The notes beneath the pieces are model-generated. The model was not told the DNA's origin. It worked only from the letters and a program-made list of their open reading frames with translations, and did not search any database. Shown here in pieces: positions 54,673 through 63,516 of a stretch of 64,000 nucleotides of DNA. This stretch comes from an uncultured Flavobacteriaceae bacterium (GTDB lineage: Bacteria; Bacteroidota; Bacteroidia; Flavobacteriales; Flavobacteriaceae): NCBI GenBank assembly GCA_947500385.1, contig CANMSA010000003.1, positions 1-64,000 on the forward strand, written 5' to 3'. Both the position numbers and the translations under genes were made by a program. The first letter of the stretch is position 1. Every line of letters starts with the position of its first letter.

Positions 54673-55027
54673 AATTACTTAAACTCCTTCGAAATCGTGA
54701 TATCATTTTTTGTAATTGCTGTATTTTAGTTTCAAAATCTTTATACGAATCTTCTTTAATGTAACCAGCTTTAAAAGCAATAATTAGTTGCGTTTCCCAT
54801 TCAAATGCTGATCCCAGGCTATTTTCTAAAAACCGGCCGAAATGTTTATCTGTACTTTTACTACTTCCCTCGGCAATATTTGAAGGTATAGATACCGCAG
54901 ATCTGTTCATTTGACTACTTAAGCCATACTTCTCAAATTTTGGGAACGTTCTTGTAATTTTATATGAACTTTGAACCAAGGACATCCCCTCTTCCCAAAT
55001 TTTAAGTTTTCTAAAATTATGAGTCAT
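54671..55027 (-). CDS. Four-helix-bundle protein of the 23S rRNA IVS family (cassette 2)
   Basis: This 118-residue homologue of the protein at 53037-53393 has the same length and landmarks: KLKIWEEGMSLVQSSYKI, FPKFEKYGLSSQMNRSAVSI, PSNIAEGSSK and WETQLIIAFKAGYI. Sequence differences are spread over the whole length, so it is not a recent tandem copy. It lies between the FadB-like and thiolase genes and is flanked by its own inverted-repeat arms (55030-55051 and 54644-54672); the start codon follows the upstream arm by two bases. No function is known for the family outside 23S rRNA and DGR settings. Confidence 0.92.
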   Translation of the reverse strand: MTHNFRKLKIWEEGMSLVQSSYKITRTFPKFEKYGLSSQMNRSAVSIPSNIAEGSSKSTDKHFGRFLENSLGSAFEWETQLIIAFKAGYIKEDSYKDFETKIQQLQKMISRFRRSLSN

Positions 55028-55029
55028 TC

Positions 55030-55051
55030 AGTCTTTACTCTTTTTGTCTTT
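55030..55051 (-). repeat. Upstream arm of inverted repeat flanking IVS-type cassette 2
   Basis: This purine-rich arm in the mRNA (AAAGAC...TAAAGACT) ends two bases before the ATG of the four-helix-bundle gene and begins 12 bases past the FadB-like stop. It pairs with 54644-54672 over about 20 base pairs. Confidence 0.65.
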
Positions 55052-55063
55052 CGGTCAAATTCA

Positions 55064-57469
55064 TTAATTACGTAACGGTTTCCCCGTCTTCAACATATGC
55101 TGAATGCGTTCCAATGTTTTCTTTTCACTACAAAGCGATAGGAAGGCTTCGCGTTCCAGATCCAACAAATATTGTTCGTTGACCTGGGTGGGTTCCGATA
55201 AATCGCCCCCGGCCATTACGTAGGCCAATTTGTTGGCAATTTTCTTATCGTGTTCGCTGATGTAGTGACTCGCTTCCATGGAATCGGTCCCGACCAAGAA
55301 CATTCCCAAAGCCTGTTTTCCAAGTACTTTGATGTCTTTTCTTTTAGGTGGTTGGGTGTAGCCCGCTTCTGCCATTAATTTGGCATGTGCTTTTGCGGTC
55401 GCTATCTGGCGATCCTTGTTCACAACAACGATATCTTTGCCTGCTTGTAAGATTCCTAAATCAAAGGCCTCGTAAGCGGAGGTAGATACCTTGGCCATGC
55501 CTATGGTCAGGAAATACTCCTGTAATACGTTTAGTTCAACATCGTTCTTTTTAAAGGTGTCTTGGGCACGCACAGCAAATTCTTTGGAACCACCCCCTCC
55601 TGGAATGACACCCACCCCGAATTCTACCAAACCGATATAGGTCTCGGCCGCGGCCACAACTTTGTCCGCATGGAGCGATAGTTCACAGCCGCCGCCAAGG
55701 GTCATGCCGTGTGGAGCCGATACGGTCGGAATGGAGGAGTAACGCATGCGCATCATGGTATCCTGAAACATTTTGATGGCCATGTTCAACTCATCATACT
55801 CCTGTTCGACGGCCATCATAAAAATCATTCCGATATTGGCACCTACCGAAAAATTGGCCGCCTGGTTGCCTACGACCAACCCTTGATAGTCTTTTTCGGC
55901 CAAGTCGATCGCTTTGTTCAAACCGGCCAGCACATCCCCGCCGATGGTATTCATTTTCGACTGGAATTCAACATTTAGAATGCCATCCCCGATATCCTCG
56001 ATGACCACCCCGCTATTTTTAAATACTTCGTTCGACTTGCGAATGTTGTCAAGGATGATAAACGAATCTTGTCCGGGTATTTTTTCAATGCCTTTTTTAG
56101 GGATATCATAGAAATAGGTCGCCCCGTCTTTTACCGCATAAAATGACTTTTGACCCGAACCCAACATTTCAGCAACCCAAGGGGCCGCTTCGGCATTTTC
56201 GGCCTTCATCATTGCCAACCCTTCTTCTACGCCAATTGCATCCCAAATTTGAAACGGACCATGTTCCCAACCAAAGCCGGCTTTCATAGCATCATCTATC
56301 TTATACAGCTCATCGGTTATTTCCGGGATTCTATGCGATACGTATGCGAACAAGGCTGCAAAGCTTTTTCTGTAGAACGCGCCGGCTTTGTCTTTTCCTC
56401 CCACAAGTACCTTAAACCTGTCAACTACTTTATCGATGGTCTTGGTCAATTCAAGGGTCGCAAACTTGGCGCTTTTCTTTGAACGATAGTCCATCGTATC
56501 CAAATCAAGTGTCAGAATCTCGGTCTTCCCATTGGCTCCTTTCGATTTCTTGTAAAACCCTTGGCCCGACTTGCTGCCCAGCCATTTGTTCTCCATAAGG
56601 GTGTTTATGAAATCGGGCAGTTGGAACAGGGCGTGTTGCTCATCTTCCTTACAGTTTTCGGCAATCCCATTGGCTACATGAACCAAGGTATCCAACCCCA
56701 CTACATCTACGGTTCTAAAAGTGGCGGACTTGGGGCGTCCTATTACGGGACCGGTGAGTTTATCGACTTCCTCTACGGTCATTCCCATGTCTTTGACCAT
56801 ATGAAAGAGACTCTGTATGCTGAAAATCCCGATTCGGTTTCCGATAAAAGCAGGCGTATCCTTGGCAACGACCGACGTTTTTCCTAGGAATTGTTCCCCA
56901 TATCCGTTCAGGAAGTCTAATACCTCCGGGTCGGTTTTGGGGCCTGGTATAATTTCAAACAATTTTAGATAACGCGCCGGATTAAAGAAATGCGTTCCGC
57001 AAAAGTGCTTCTGAAAATCATCGCTACGGCCTTCACTCATGAATTTGATAGGAATACCGGAAGTGTTCGAAGTAATCAAAGTACCCGGTGTTCGGTGTTT
57101 TTCCAAGTTTTCAAAAACCATCTTCTTGATATCCAGTCGCTCTACGACTACTTCAATAATCCAATCGACTTTTGAAACCTTGGCGATGTCATCCTCTAAA
57201 TTGCCGGTAACGATCCGATCGGCAAATTTTTTATGGTAAATAGGGGAGGGCTTGGATTTTAAAGCCGCTGTCAAAGAATCGTTCACCAACCGATTGCGAA
57301 CTATTTTGTCTTCCAAGGTGAGCCCTTTGGCCTGTTCCTTGGCATTTAATTCCCTTGGAACTATATCCAACAATAAAACTTCTACTCCGATATTGGCAAA
57401 ATGACAGGCGATACCGCTTCCCATAATCCCGGAGCCTATAACCGCCACCTTTTTAATATGCTTGTTCAT
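55064..57469 (-). CDS. 3-hydroxyacyl-CoA dehydrogenase / enoyl-CoA hydratase bifunctional enzyme
   Basis: This 801-residue enzyme performs hydration of enoyl-CoA and NAD-dependent oxidation of 3-hydroxyacyl-CoA. The dehydrogenase comes first: Rossmann motif VAVIGSGIMGSGIACHFANI (about 8-27), the active-site region HFFNPARYLKL and GFIGNR-like PAFIGNRIGIF, then C-terminal 3HCDH domains to about 400. The crotonase-fold hydratase follows (about 490-700), with the oxyanion/glutamate region HGMTLGGGCELSLHAD and GVGVIPGGGGSKE. This order is the reverse of E. coli FadB but is usual for this type. It starts 14 bases after the MarR gene stop; IVS-type cassette 2 follows. Confidence 0.93.
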   Translation of the reverse strand: MNKHIKKVAVIGSGIMGSGIACHFANIGVEVLLLDIVPRELNAKEQAKGLTLEDKIVRNRLVNDSLTAALKSKPSPIYHKKFADRIVTGNLEDDIAKVSKVDWIIEVVVERLDIKKMVFENLEKHRTPGTLITSNTSGIPIKFMSEGRSDDFQKHFCGTHFFNPARYLKLFEIIPGPKTDPEVLDFLNGYGEQFLGKTSVVAKDTPAFIGNRIGIFSIQSLFHMVKDMGMTVEEVDKLTGPVIGRPKSATFRTVDVVGLDTLVHVANGIAENCKEDEQHALFQLPDFINTLMENKWLGSKSGQGFYKKSKGANGKTEILTLDLDTMDYRSKKSAKFATLELTKTIDKVVDRFKVLVGGKDKAGAFYRKSFAALFAYVSHRIPEITDELYKIDDAMKAGFGWEHGPFQIWDAIGVEEGLAMMKAENAEAAPWVAEMLGSGQKSFYAVKDGATYFYDIPKKGIEKIPGQDSFIILDNIRKSNEVFKNSGVVIEDIGDGILNVEFQSKMNTIGGDVLAGLNKAIDLAEKDYQGLVVGNQAANFSVGANIGMIFMMAVEQEYDELNMAIKMFQDTMMRMRYSSIPTVSAPHGMTLGGGCELSLHADKVVAAAETYIGLVEFGVGVIPGGGGSKEFAVRAQDTFKKNDVELNVLQEYFLTIGMAKVSTSAYEAFDLGILQAGKDIVVVNKDRQIATAKAHAKLMAEAGYTQPPKRKDIKVLGKQALGMFLVGTDSMEASHYISEHDKKIANKLAYVMAGGDLSEPTQVNEQYLLDLEREAFLSLCSEKKTLERIQHMLKTGKPLRN

Positions 57470-57483
57470 CTAACGTATTAAGA

Positions 57484-57933
57484 TTAATTAGTTGTCTCTG
57501 TGATGTATATCTTTTTTTCAACAACCAGGTTGTTGATTGTTTCCATTACCTCAAAAAAGGAATGTAACTGTTCTTTGCTAATATTGTTTTTGACCACCTC
57601 GTTGAACCTCAATACCACATCTTTCGAATCTTTTCTTTTTTCCAGCCCGAAATCGGTAAGATGAATCAATACCCCTCTCCCGTCTTTCGGATTGGGTTTC
57701 CGCTGAATCAACCCTTTCTCTTCCATGCTTTTGAGGATACGGGAAAGACTAGTAGCTTCCATGCCCATTTTTGGCCCTAGCGCCGTCGAAGGCGTTCCTG
57801 TTTTCGGGTCAATACTTAATAAGGTAAAGCCGACTGCCATGGTGGAACCAAAACCTTTTGCCTCCTCATTATACATTCTGGCAACTGCTTGCCAGGTAGC
57901 CCTAAGGGCATAGTCTATTGTTACTTCCTTCAT
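57484..57933 (-). CDS. MarR family transcriptional regulator
   Basis: This 149-residue winged-helix regulator shows recognition-helix and wing segments in SLSRILKSMEEKGLIQRKPN and DGRGVLIHLTDFGLEKRK, with dimerisation helices at both ends. It is the first gene of the beta-oxidation operon and probably represses it, responding to acyl-CoA or fatty acid; that ligand is inferred from the neighbours. A perfect 30-base palindrome 30 bases upstream overlaps the promoter (57953-57992), the expected site for a homodimer, so autoregulation is likely. Confidence 0.92.
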   Translation of the reverse strand: MKEVTIDYALRATWQAVARMYNEEAKGFGSTMAVGFTLLSIDPKTGTPSTALGPKMGMEATSLSRILKSMEEKGLIQRKPNPKDGRGVLIHLTDFGLEKRKDSKDVVLRFNEVVKNNISKEQLHSFFEVMETINNLVVEKKIYITETTN

Positions 57934-57952
57934 TGTATTGGTTGTGGGAAGT

Positions 57953-57992
57953 CAAATATAGGAAAATTTATTATGCATGCATAATAAATTTT
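57953..57992 (-). promoter_or_regulatory. Promoter and palindromic operator of the marR-fad operon
   Basis: The minus strand has an exact -7 box TATATTTG (57953-57960), 20 bases before the MarR ATG. Two bases upstream lies a perfect 30-base palindrome (57963-57992) centred on TGCA, core TTATGCATGCATAA, covering the region of the -33 element. A MarR dimer bound there would block RNA polymerase. Confidence 0.75.
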
Positions 57993-58088
57993 TGAAAATT
58001 TGATGAAGTGTTTCGGGCGTCGATGTTCGGTGATTTCCCTACCATTCATCCTAAACGTACGGGAGTGATTGTAGGCTAGGAACGGCCG

Positions 58089-58337
58089 TTATTGACCTCT
58101 GCGTTTCACCTCTGCCCTAAATTGTGAGGAAACCAGCGCAGGAAAAATACTCAAGGGCCCCAATATAACCGGTACTATAAAAATTAAACATTCGTTCTTA
58201 TTTCCGTTCGCCACCCCATAAAAATACCATATCAAGACGCCGATCATGGCCAATAGGCCCACAATGCTGATACCCAACAGTACCCCTGCCCTTTTTTTGA
58301 GCTGTGCGGTGGTTTGGTTTTTGAAATTTTCCTGCAT
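58089..58337 (-). CDS. Small membrane protein, 82 aa
   Basis: This 82-residue protein has two hydrophobic helices (about 18-41, GVLLGISIVGLLAMIGVLIWYF, and about 50-70, CLIFIVPVILGPLSIFPALV) and a short basic tail. No family is recognised. The ATG start and the 50-base gap after the fatty-acyl-CoA ligase gene suggest cotranscription with it. Function unknown. Confidence 0.65.
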   Translation of the reverse strand: MQENFKNQTTAQLKKRAGVLLGISIVGLLAMIGVLIWYFYGVANGNKNECLIFIVPVILGPLSIFPALVSSQFRAEVKRRGQ

Positions 58338-58387
58338 GTATCGTTTAGAAGTTGACGGAAAGTTCTTTGGAAAAAGTTATCGAAGCA

Positions 58388-60160
58388 TCAATGACCGTAA
58401 ATAGCGTTGTAAAGATCCAGGTATTTTTCTTTGATGATTTTACGACGCAGTTTCATGGTAGGCGTTAAATGCCCTTCACTGATACTCCATACATCAGGGG
58501 TAAGGCGAAACTGCTTCACCTTTTCCCACTTGGCAAAATCTTGGTTCGCCAAGTCGACCTCTGTCTGAAATTGCTCCAAAACCTTTTCATTCAACACAAT
58601 GTCGGAATTCTCGCTAATGGTAATATTATTGTCTTTGGCCCATTCAAAGAGAAACTCAAAGTCAGGCTGAATAATGGCAGCAGGCATTTTCTCTCCTTCG
58701 CCCACGACCATTAGCTGCTCTATAAAACGGGATTGTTTAAACCGGTTCTCCAACAATTGGGGGGCAACGTATTTTCCTCCGGACGTCTTGAACATTTCTT
58801 TTTTCCGGTCGGTAATTTTAAGAAATCCATCCGAATCGATTTCCCCGATGTCTCCTGTGTGGAAATAGCCATCGATCATCACTTCGGCTGTTTTAGCGGG
58901 ATCTTTATAATAGCCCATCATCACCTGGGGTCCTTTGGCACATATTTCACCGTCTTCCGCAATTTTGATTTCAGTACGTTCCAATAGTTTTCCAACCGTT
59001 CCGATGCGCATGCCACCATTGCGCATATCGTTTACCGAAAGCACCGGTGAGGTTTCGGTAAGACCGTATCCTTCCATCACTCCAAACTCCGCAGCGTTGA
59101 AAATTCGGGCCAAGCGAGGTTGTAGCGCCGCACTTCCCGAGGATATTAATGATAAATTCCCTCCAAGGCCTTCTTTCCATTTGCTGAAAATGAGTTTGCG
59201 GGCAAGTCCCAACTTCTTCTCGTACCACCAGCCGTTTTGCCCATAAGGTTCATATTTCAAACCAATATCTACCGCCCAAAAGAACAGTTTCTTTTTAATT
59301 CCGGTTAGGTCAGATCCTTTCGCAATAATCTTGTCATATACTTTTTCAAGAAGTCTTGGTACCGCGGTCATCACATGAGGGGCGGTCTCCTTAAGATTGT
59401 CACTGATTTTGTCCATTGATTCGGCAAAGTAGATGGTCACTCCGGCATATTGATAGAGATACACCATCATGCGCTCGTAAATATGACATACTGGTAGAAA
59501 ACTTAGACATTTTGCTTTCCCGTAATCGATGGCCAAACGTTTGGCACTTTCGATCGCATTTGAAACCACATTGTTATGCGATAGCATTACCCCCTTGGGC
59601 CTCCCAGTGGTACCAGAGGTATAAATTAAGGTTGCCAAATCTTCCGATTTCACGGCAGCCTTATGATTTTCAACTTCTTCCTGATTGCCGGGGTCCGCCC
59701 CCAACTCGAGTACCTCGCTCCAGTTTTTACAATTCGATAATTGATCGAAAGAATACACTTCTTTTAAAGAAGGTACCTGATCCTGCACCGCTTTGACCTT
59801 ATCGTACACTTCTTGACATGAAACGAAGCAATAGCTAGATTCCGAATGGTTAAGGACATAGGCGTAGTCTTCCTCCGAAATGGTCGGGTAAATAGGGACA
59901 TTTTGTGCCCCGAGTTGCAAAATACCGATATCCATAATATTCCATTCCGTTCTGTTCGTCATCGAAATGAGGGCAATCTTGTCATTTGGTTTCACTCCCA
60001 TGCGCAATAGGGCACGGCTAATACAATTGGCCTTGTCTACATACTCTTGCGTCGAAGTAGCTACCCATTTGCCGTCGTACTTGGTAACCAAGGCTTCTTT
60101 GAGATTGTACTTCTCTAAGGCATAATAGGGAAAATCGAAAAGTCTGGTGATGTTTTGCAT
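58388..60160 (-). CDS. Long-chain fatty acid-CoA ligase (AMP-dependent synthetase)
   Basis: This 590-residue adenylate-forming enzyme activates fatty acids to acyl-CoA, the entry step of the pathway encoded next door. Motifs are the P-loop-like LIYTSGTTGRPKGVMLSHNN (about 180-199), the YGLTETSP motif (about 378), the GYFHTGDIGEIDSDGFLKIT core (about 433-452) and the hinge DRKKEMFKTSGGKYVAPQ. The length and the C-terminal GHLTPTMKLRRKII match the long-chain (FadD15/ACSL-like) group. No membrane segment is needed. It is upstream of the MarR-fad operon but has its own promoter region (60161-60429). Confidence 0.93.
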   Translation of the reverse strand: MQNITRLFDFPYYALEKYNLKEALVTKYDGKWVATSTQEYVDKANCISRALLRMGVKPNDKIALISMTNRTEWNIMDIGILQLGAQNVPIYPTISEEDYAYVLNHSESSYCFVSCQEVYDKVKAVQDQVPSLKEVYSFDQLSNCKNWSEVLELGADPGNQEEVENHKAAVKSEDLATLIYTSGTTGRPKGVMLSHNNVVSNAIESAKRLAIDYGKAKCLSFLPVCHIYERMMVYLYQYAGVTIYFAESMDKISDNLKETAPHVMTAVPRLLEKVYDKIIAKGSDLTGIKKKLFFWAVDIGLKYEPYGQNGWWYEKKLGLARKLIFSKWKEGLGGNLSLISSGSAALQPRLARIFNAAEFGVMEGYGLTETSPVLSVNDMRNGGMRIGTVGKLLERTEIKIAEDGEICAKGPQVMMGYYKDPAKTAEVMIDGYFHTGDIGEIDSDGFLKITDRKKEMFKTSGGKYVAPQLLENRFKQSRFIEQLMVVGEGEKMPAAIIQPDFEFLFEWAKDNNITISENSDIVLNEKVLEQFQTEVDLANQDFAKWEKVKQFRLTPDVWSISEGHLTPTMKLRRKIIKEKYLDLYNAIYGH

Positions 60161-60387
60161 ACTTAGTTTCTGATAGGTTATTGCAAAATAGGAAAAGCAT
60201 ATGGCATTTTAAAGAGAGATTGATAAAAATAATAGGTTGAAACTTTCAATAATGCAATTAAGAATCTGATTCTATGTCGAATGCGTGTTTAAAATGGAAT
60301 AATTCAATCCGTCTACAATAAATCGCCATTCATCGGGTTATAAGAAGGAACTATCTATATGTAGGAAAAATCGTATAAGTTATTGCT

Positions 60388-60395
60388 TAGTTTTG
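60388..60395 (+). promoter_or_regulatory. Candidate -7 promoter box for the T9SS-secreted protein gene
   Basis: TAGTTTTG is an exact TAnnTTTG match 35 bases before the ATG at 60430. The 269-base divergent gap (60161-60429) is AT-rich and holds no other recognisable element. A -33 TTG at normal spacing is not evident. Confidence 0.4.
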
Positions 60396-60429
60396 ACTTT
60401 TGTTAAAACAATACCAAATTCTTATTACC

Positions 60430-63036
60430 ATGAAAAAAACCTACTCTTCACGCTCACGTGCCTTTTTAGTTACGGCGATACTCTACATAACTTTAACGGT
60501 ACCGTCTTTAAAAGTACAGGCGCAATCCGAACCTTTCAATTGCGATTTTAATGCATACCTGTTTCAGTACAATGATATGTATGCCATAGATCTTGCATCG
60601 GGTAGTTCCTACCTGGTGGCCGAAAACCTAACGGAAGGAAACATCAATGCTGCAGCATACAATACCACCGATGGCTACATATGGGGATATTTATCATCGC
60701 CCCAGACATCAATTGTGCGTATCGGAAAGAATTTCCAAACGGACGTTTATACAATTCCCAACCTCCCCAACAATGGGAACAAATATGTTGGGGACATTAG
60801 CAACGATGGTATTTACTATATCCGTGCTGGCGGTTCTGCTTACTACGCGATTGATTTAAACCCCGAATCAAACGACCATCTTGGCTATCTTGGTTCGTAC
60901 ACCTTGAGTAAAAACATAAACATTCACGACTGGGCCTTCAATGCCTTGGACGGAAAATTATACACGGTCGAAAAAAAGACGAATCGCCTATATCGGGTCG
61001 ATGCCGTTACCGGATTGGTTGAAGATATGGGAGAAGTACCCATATTATCCGGCTTGAACTATACCTTTGGTGCCGTTTATTTTGATGTGGAAGGAAATTT
61101 CTACGTGTCGGCCAACCAAACGGGGGCCGTATACATCATCAATAGTGTACAGACTATTGAAACGGAAGGGATACGTTCCAATATTTTTGCTTTTGGCCCT
61201 TCAAGTTCCTTAAATGATGGAGCACGTTGCCCGACCGCTCCGGTACCGCAAGAAGATTGTATCAATGGCGTGGATGACGATGGGGACGGATTGGTCGATT
61301 GCGATGACCCCGCTTGTTCGGGCGTTAGCAATTGCCCTACCTTGAAAACCTCTAGCGCCAATAAGGGTGGCTTGGAAAGCAACGATCGTTTGGCCAGCCT
61401 TATTTCTAAACGCAATTACCAGAGGGCCAAAACAAATTATGAATTTAACCCGCTAACGGCAAAGCAGCTAAAAAAAGGCGCGAACTATAAAAAGACGGGC
61501 AAGTATCCTGCAAACCAAATACCCCTCGTATCCCTAGTACCATTGGGTATTGTCGGAGAAACATCGACGGTTGAATCTTCACCTTCAGATCTGTTGGCGC
61601 TGACCAACGCAAGTGATATCTATTCCGTTGATTATTTGAGGAACGACGAGACCATCAGTGCTTTGATGGTCATAAAAACAGATAACGAGGTCTATGAACA
61701 CAGTAAATTTATTTGTGATCGCTTTTTAGGTGCCGAGCTGCTATCAGTCTCTACCATCAGTATTCGAGAGCATCACTTTATTAAATCAATCATTAAACAA
61801 CCCGACGGTTCCACTGAATTTGCACTGACTTTCTCTGCCCGTCTGGATAACGAAGGGCGATTCATTGTAGAATCGCATTGGAATATCGATGCCTATGCCG
61901 ATAATACCGCCTTTTACAACTTTCAAATATGGTCGAATACGATTGACGACTTGGTACGTTTGGGAGAGGAAATAGTATCATTACTGGAGGTAAACGCCCC
62001 AATAGGCGGCTATGAAAGTTCCAATCCCCCACCTGTTTTTGTAAAGTCTGCACGCTACCAAAAAGGAGGAATTGAACTGCTGATGGTCAACAACAATTTT
62101 AGCGACGAAGTCTATCTAGAAGGGGGCATCAAGAGAACGGAGACCAGCGAAACGGAGCAAGTAACCTATCGAACGGCGATTGACGGGTATATCGCTCCCC
62201 TGAAGGTAACCACAGGAGCGTTGTTCGATTTTGGTTTTAGAATTGAAAATGGGAAGGGCGATACACCTGATGATCTTTTTGTTGCCGATGCACCCTGGGG
62301 GCTCGATGATACTGCGGTTGATACGAACGCCGAAGAGTATCAGGTCGAAATCAATGATGGTCCGTATACCGGGGAAGGATATCGGGTAGAGCGGAATGTA
62401 AGATTGAAAGGAAGCACGGCCGATTATATTGGAGTGTACAGAGCTTTTAGCCCACGTTTCATCCCTGTAGATTTATCGGAATATGGTTCGTTGGTCTTTG
62501 AAGCCAAAGGAACGGGTATGCTAGATGTGAAGGTATTGAAAGGGGACGGTTCAACCTTTGTAAAACAGGTGGGTTTAACCGAAGAAAACCAAACTTTTAG
62601 ACTTAAGGCTACCGACTTTTTATCGGATGCGACCGCGAACATAGATTTTTCCTCAATGAAAGTACTTTCATTTGAGATGCGTTCCAATGACGGTTCTATA
62701 CAAGAAAAAACATTGGCCATAGAAAACATTGAGTTTACCAATCAAGAACCCGGCAAAGCCTTTGTCATAGCAGATACCAAGCGAGCAGTTGTGATGCCAA
62801 ATCCGATGAGAGACACTGCTACTGTGTATTTTTATGGACAGGAACCGGGTACATATACTTTTGATTTGTTTTCTTCCGACGGAAAAATAATCGGTACCCA
62901 TCATTTCTCTGGCAACACGCAGTTAGGGCAGAACGAATTGGTGCTCTCAAGAAAGGGCCTTGGTTCCGGACTCTATTTCTACAAAATAAAAAGTAATAAC
63001 GACCAAACTTGGACCGGTAAAATCTTAGTTCCATAA
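60430..63036 (+). CDS. Secreted protein with T9SS type A sorting domain
   Basis: This 868-residue protein starts at ATG 60430; the frame opens at a TTG ten codons earlier. A signal peptide (about 1-31, ending KVQAQ) is followed by a propeller-like domain (about 35-265, DUF6923-like, with NAYLFQYNDMYAIDLASGS). Then come a Ca-binding-like Asp-rich segment (276-298, DCINGVDDDGDGLVDCDDPA), a long domain with helical and beta parts (about 300-570), a carbohydrate-binding-like beta-sandwich (about 640-780) and the C-terminal sorting domain (about 790-868, VVMPNPMRDTATVYFY to GLGSGLYFYKI). The C-terminus marks it for export by the type IX system. The cargo function is unknown. Confidence 0.88.
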   Translation: MKKTYSSRSRAFLVTAILYITLTVPSLKVQAQSEPFNCDFNAYLFQYNDMYAIDLASGSSYLVAENLTEGNINAAAYNTTDGYIWGYLSSPQTSIVRIGKNFQTDVYTIPNLPNNGNKYVGDISNDGIYYIRAGGSAYYAIDLNPESNDHLGYLGSYTLSKNINIHDWAFNALDGKLYTVEKKTNRLYRVDAVTGLVEDMGEVPILSGLNYTFGAVYFDVEGNFYVSANQTGAVYIINSVQTIETEGIRSNIFAFGPSSSLNDGARCPTAPVPQEDCINGVDDDGDGLVDCDDPACSGVSNCPTLKTSSANKGGLESNDRLASLISKRNYQRAKTNYEFNPLTAKQLKKGANYKKTGKYPANQIPLVSLVPLGIVGETSTVESSPSDLLALTNASDIYSVDYLRNDETISALMVIKTDNEVYEHSKFICDRFLGAELLSVSTISIREHHFIKSIIKQPDGSTEFALTFSARLDNEGRFIVESHWNIDAYADNTAFYNFQIWSNTIDDLVRLGEEIVSLLEVNAPIGGYESSNPPPVFVKSARYQKGGIELLMVNNNFSDEVYLEGGIKRTETSETEQVTYRTAIDGYIAPLKVTTGALFDFGFRIENGKGDTPDDLFVADAPWGLDDTAVDTNAEEYQVEINDGPYTGEGYRVERNVRLKGSTADYIGVYRAFSPRFIPVDLSEYGSLVFEAKGTGMLDVKVLKGDGSTFVKQVGLTEENQTFRLKATDFLSDATANIDFSSMKVLSFEMRSNDGSIQEKTLAIENIEFTNQEPGKAFVIADTKRAVVMPNPMRDTATVYFYGQEPGTYTFDLFSSDGKIIGTHHFSGNTQLGQNELVLSRKGLGSGLYFYKIKSNNDQTWTGKILVP

Positions 63037-63063
63037 GCCTTTCTAAACAACGAAGTCGGCACT

Positions 63064-63516
63064 TTATAGATGCAACTTCATTCCCTCATGGCTTGCTTTA
63101 AAACCAAGTTTTTCATAAAAATCAAGCGCCTCCGGGCGCTTTTTGTCTGTAGTAAGTTGTACCACATGCGCCCCTCTTGATGTTGCTTTCTCTATGGCCC
63201 ATTCAAATAGAAACTGCCCCATTCCTTGACCGCGATATGCTTCATGAACCCTTACGGCTTCTATTTGAGCTCTAATGCCTCCTTGATAGGTGAGATACTG
63301 AAGAAAACTTAGTTGTAGTGTGCCTATTACCGAACCTACCTTATCTTCAAGAACTACCAATTCTTGATTGGGATCAGCGTTTATTTTTTCAAAAGCGTCA
63401 TAATAGCGTGTTGGTAAGGGTTCCTGAAAATCTTCCCGTAATTTACCAAGAGGGTCATTTGCAATCATTTGTACAAGTAAGGGGACATCTTTTCTTTGCG
63501 CTGTTCGAATGATCAT
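63064..63516 (-). CDS. GNAT family N-acetyltransferase
   Basis: This 150-residue acetyltransferase has a GNAT fold: [20 protein letters not shown] at the start, the acetyl-CoA motif [17 protein letters not shown] (about 95-111, R-x-x-G-x-G/A) and the C-terminal [17 protein letters not shown]. The substrate is unknown. Its ATG overlaps the stop of the NudK-type gene by four bases (ATGA, 63513-63516), showing translational coupling. Confidence 0.93.
   Translation of the reverse strand: MIIRTAQRKDVPLLVQMIANDPLGKLREDFQEPLPTRYYDAFEKINADPNQELVVLEDKVGSVIGTLQLSFLQYLTYQGGIRAQIEAVRVHEAYRGQGMGQFLFEWAIEKATSRGAHVVQLTTDKKRPEALDFYEKLGFKASHEGMKLHL

Noticed and set aside
53037-55027. Diversity-generating retroelement, because the four-helix-bundle proteins resemble Avd
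   Set aside because: No reverse transcriptase gene and no template/variable repeat pair were found anywhere in the window.
53006-55051. Insertion sequence explanation for the paired cassettes
   Set aside because: No transposase is present, I saw no target-site duplications, and the repeats sit precisely at the ORF start and stop codons.
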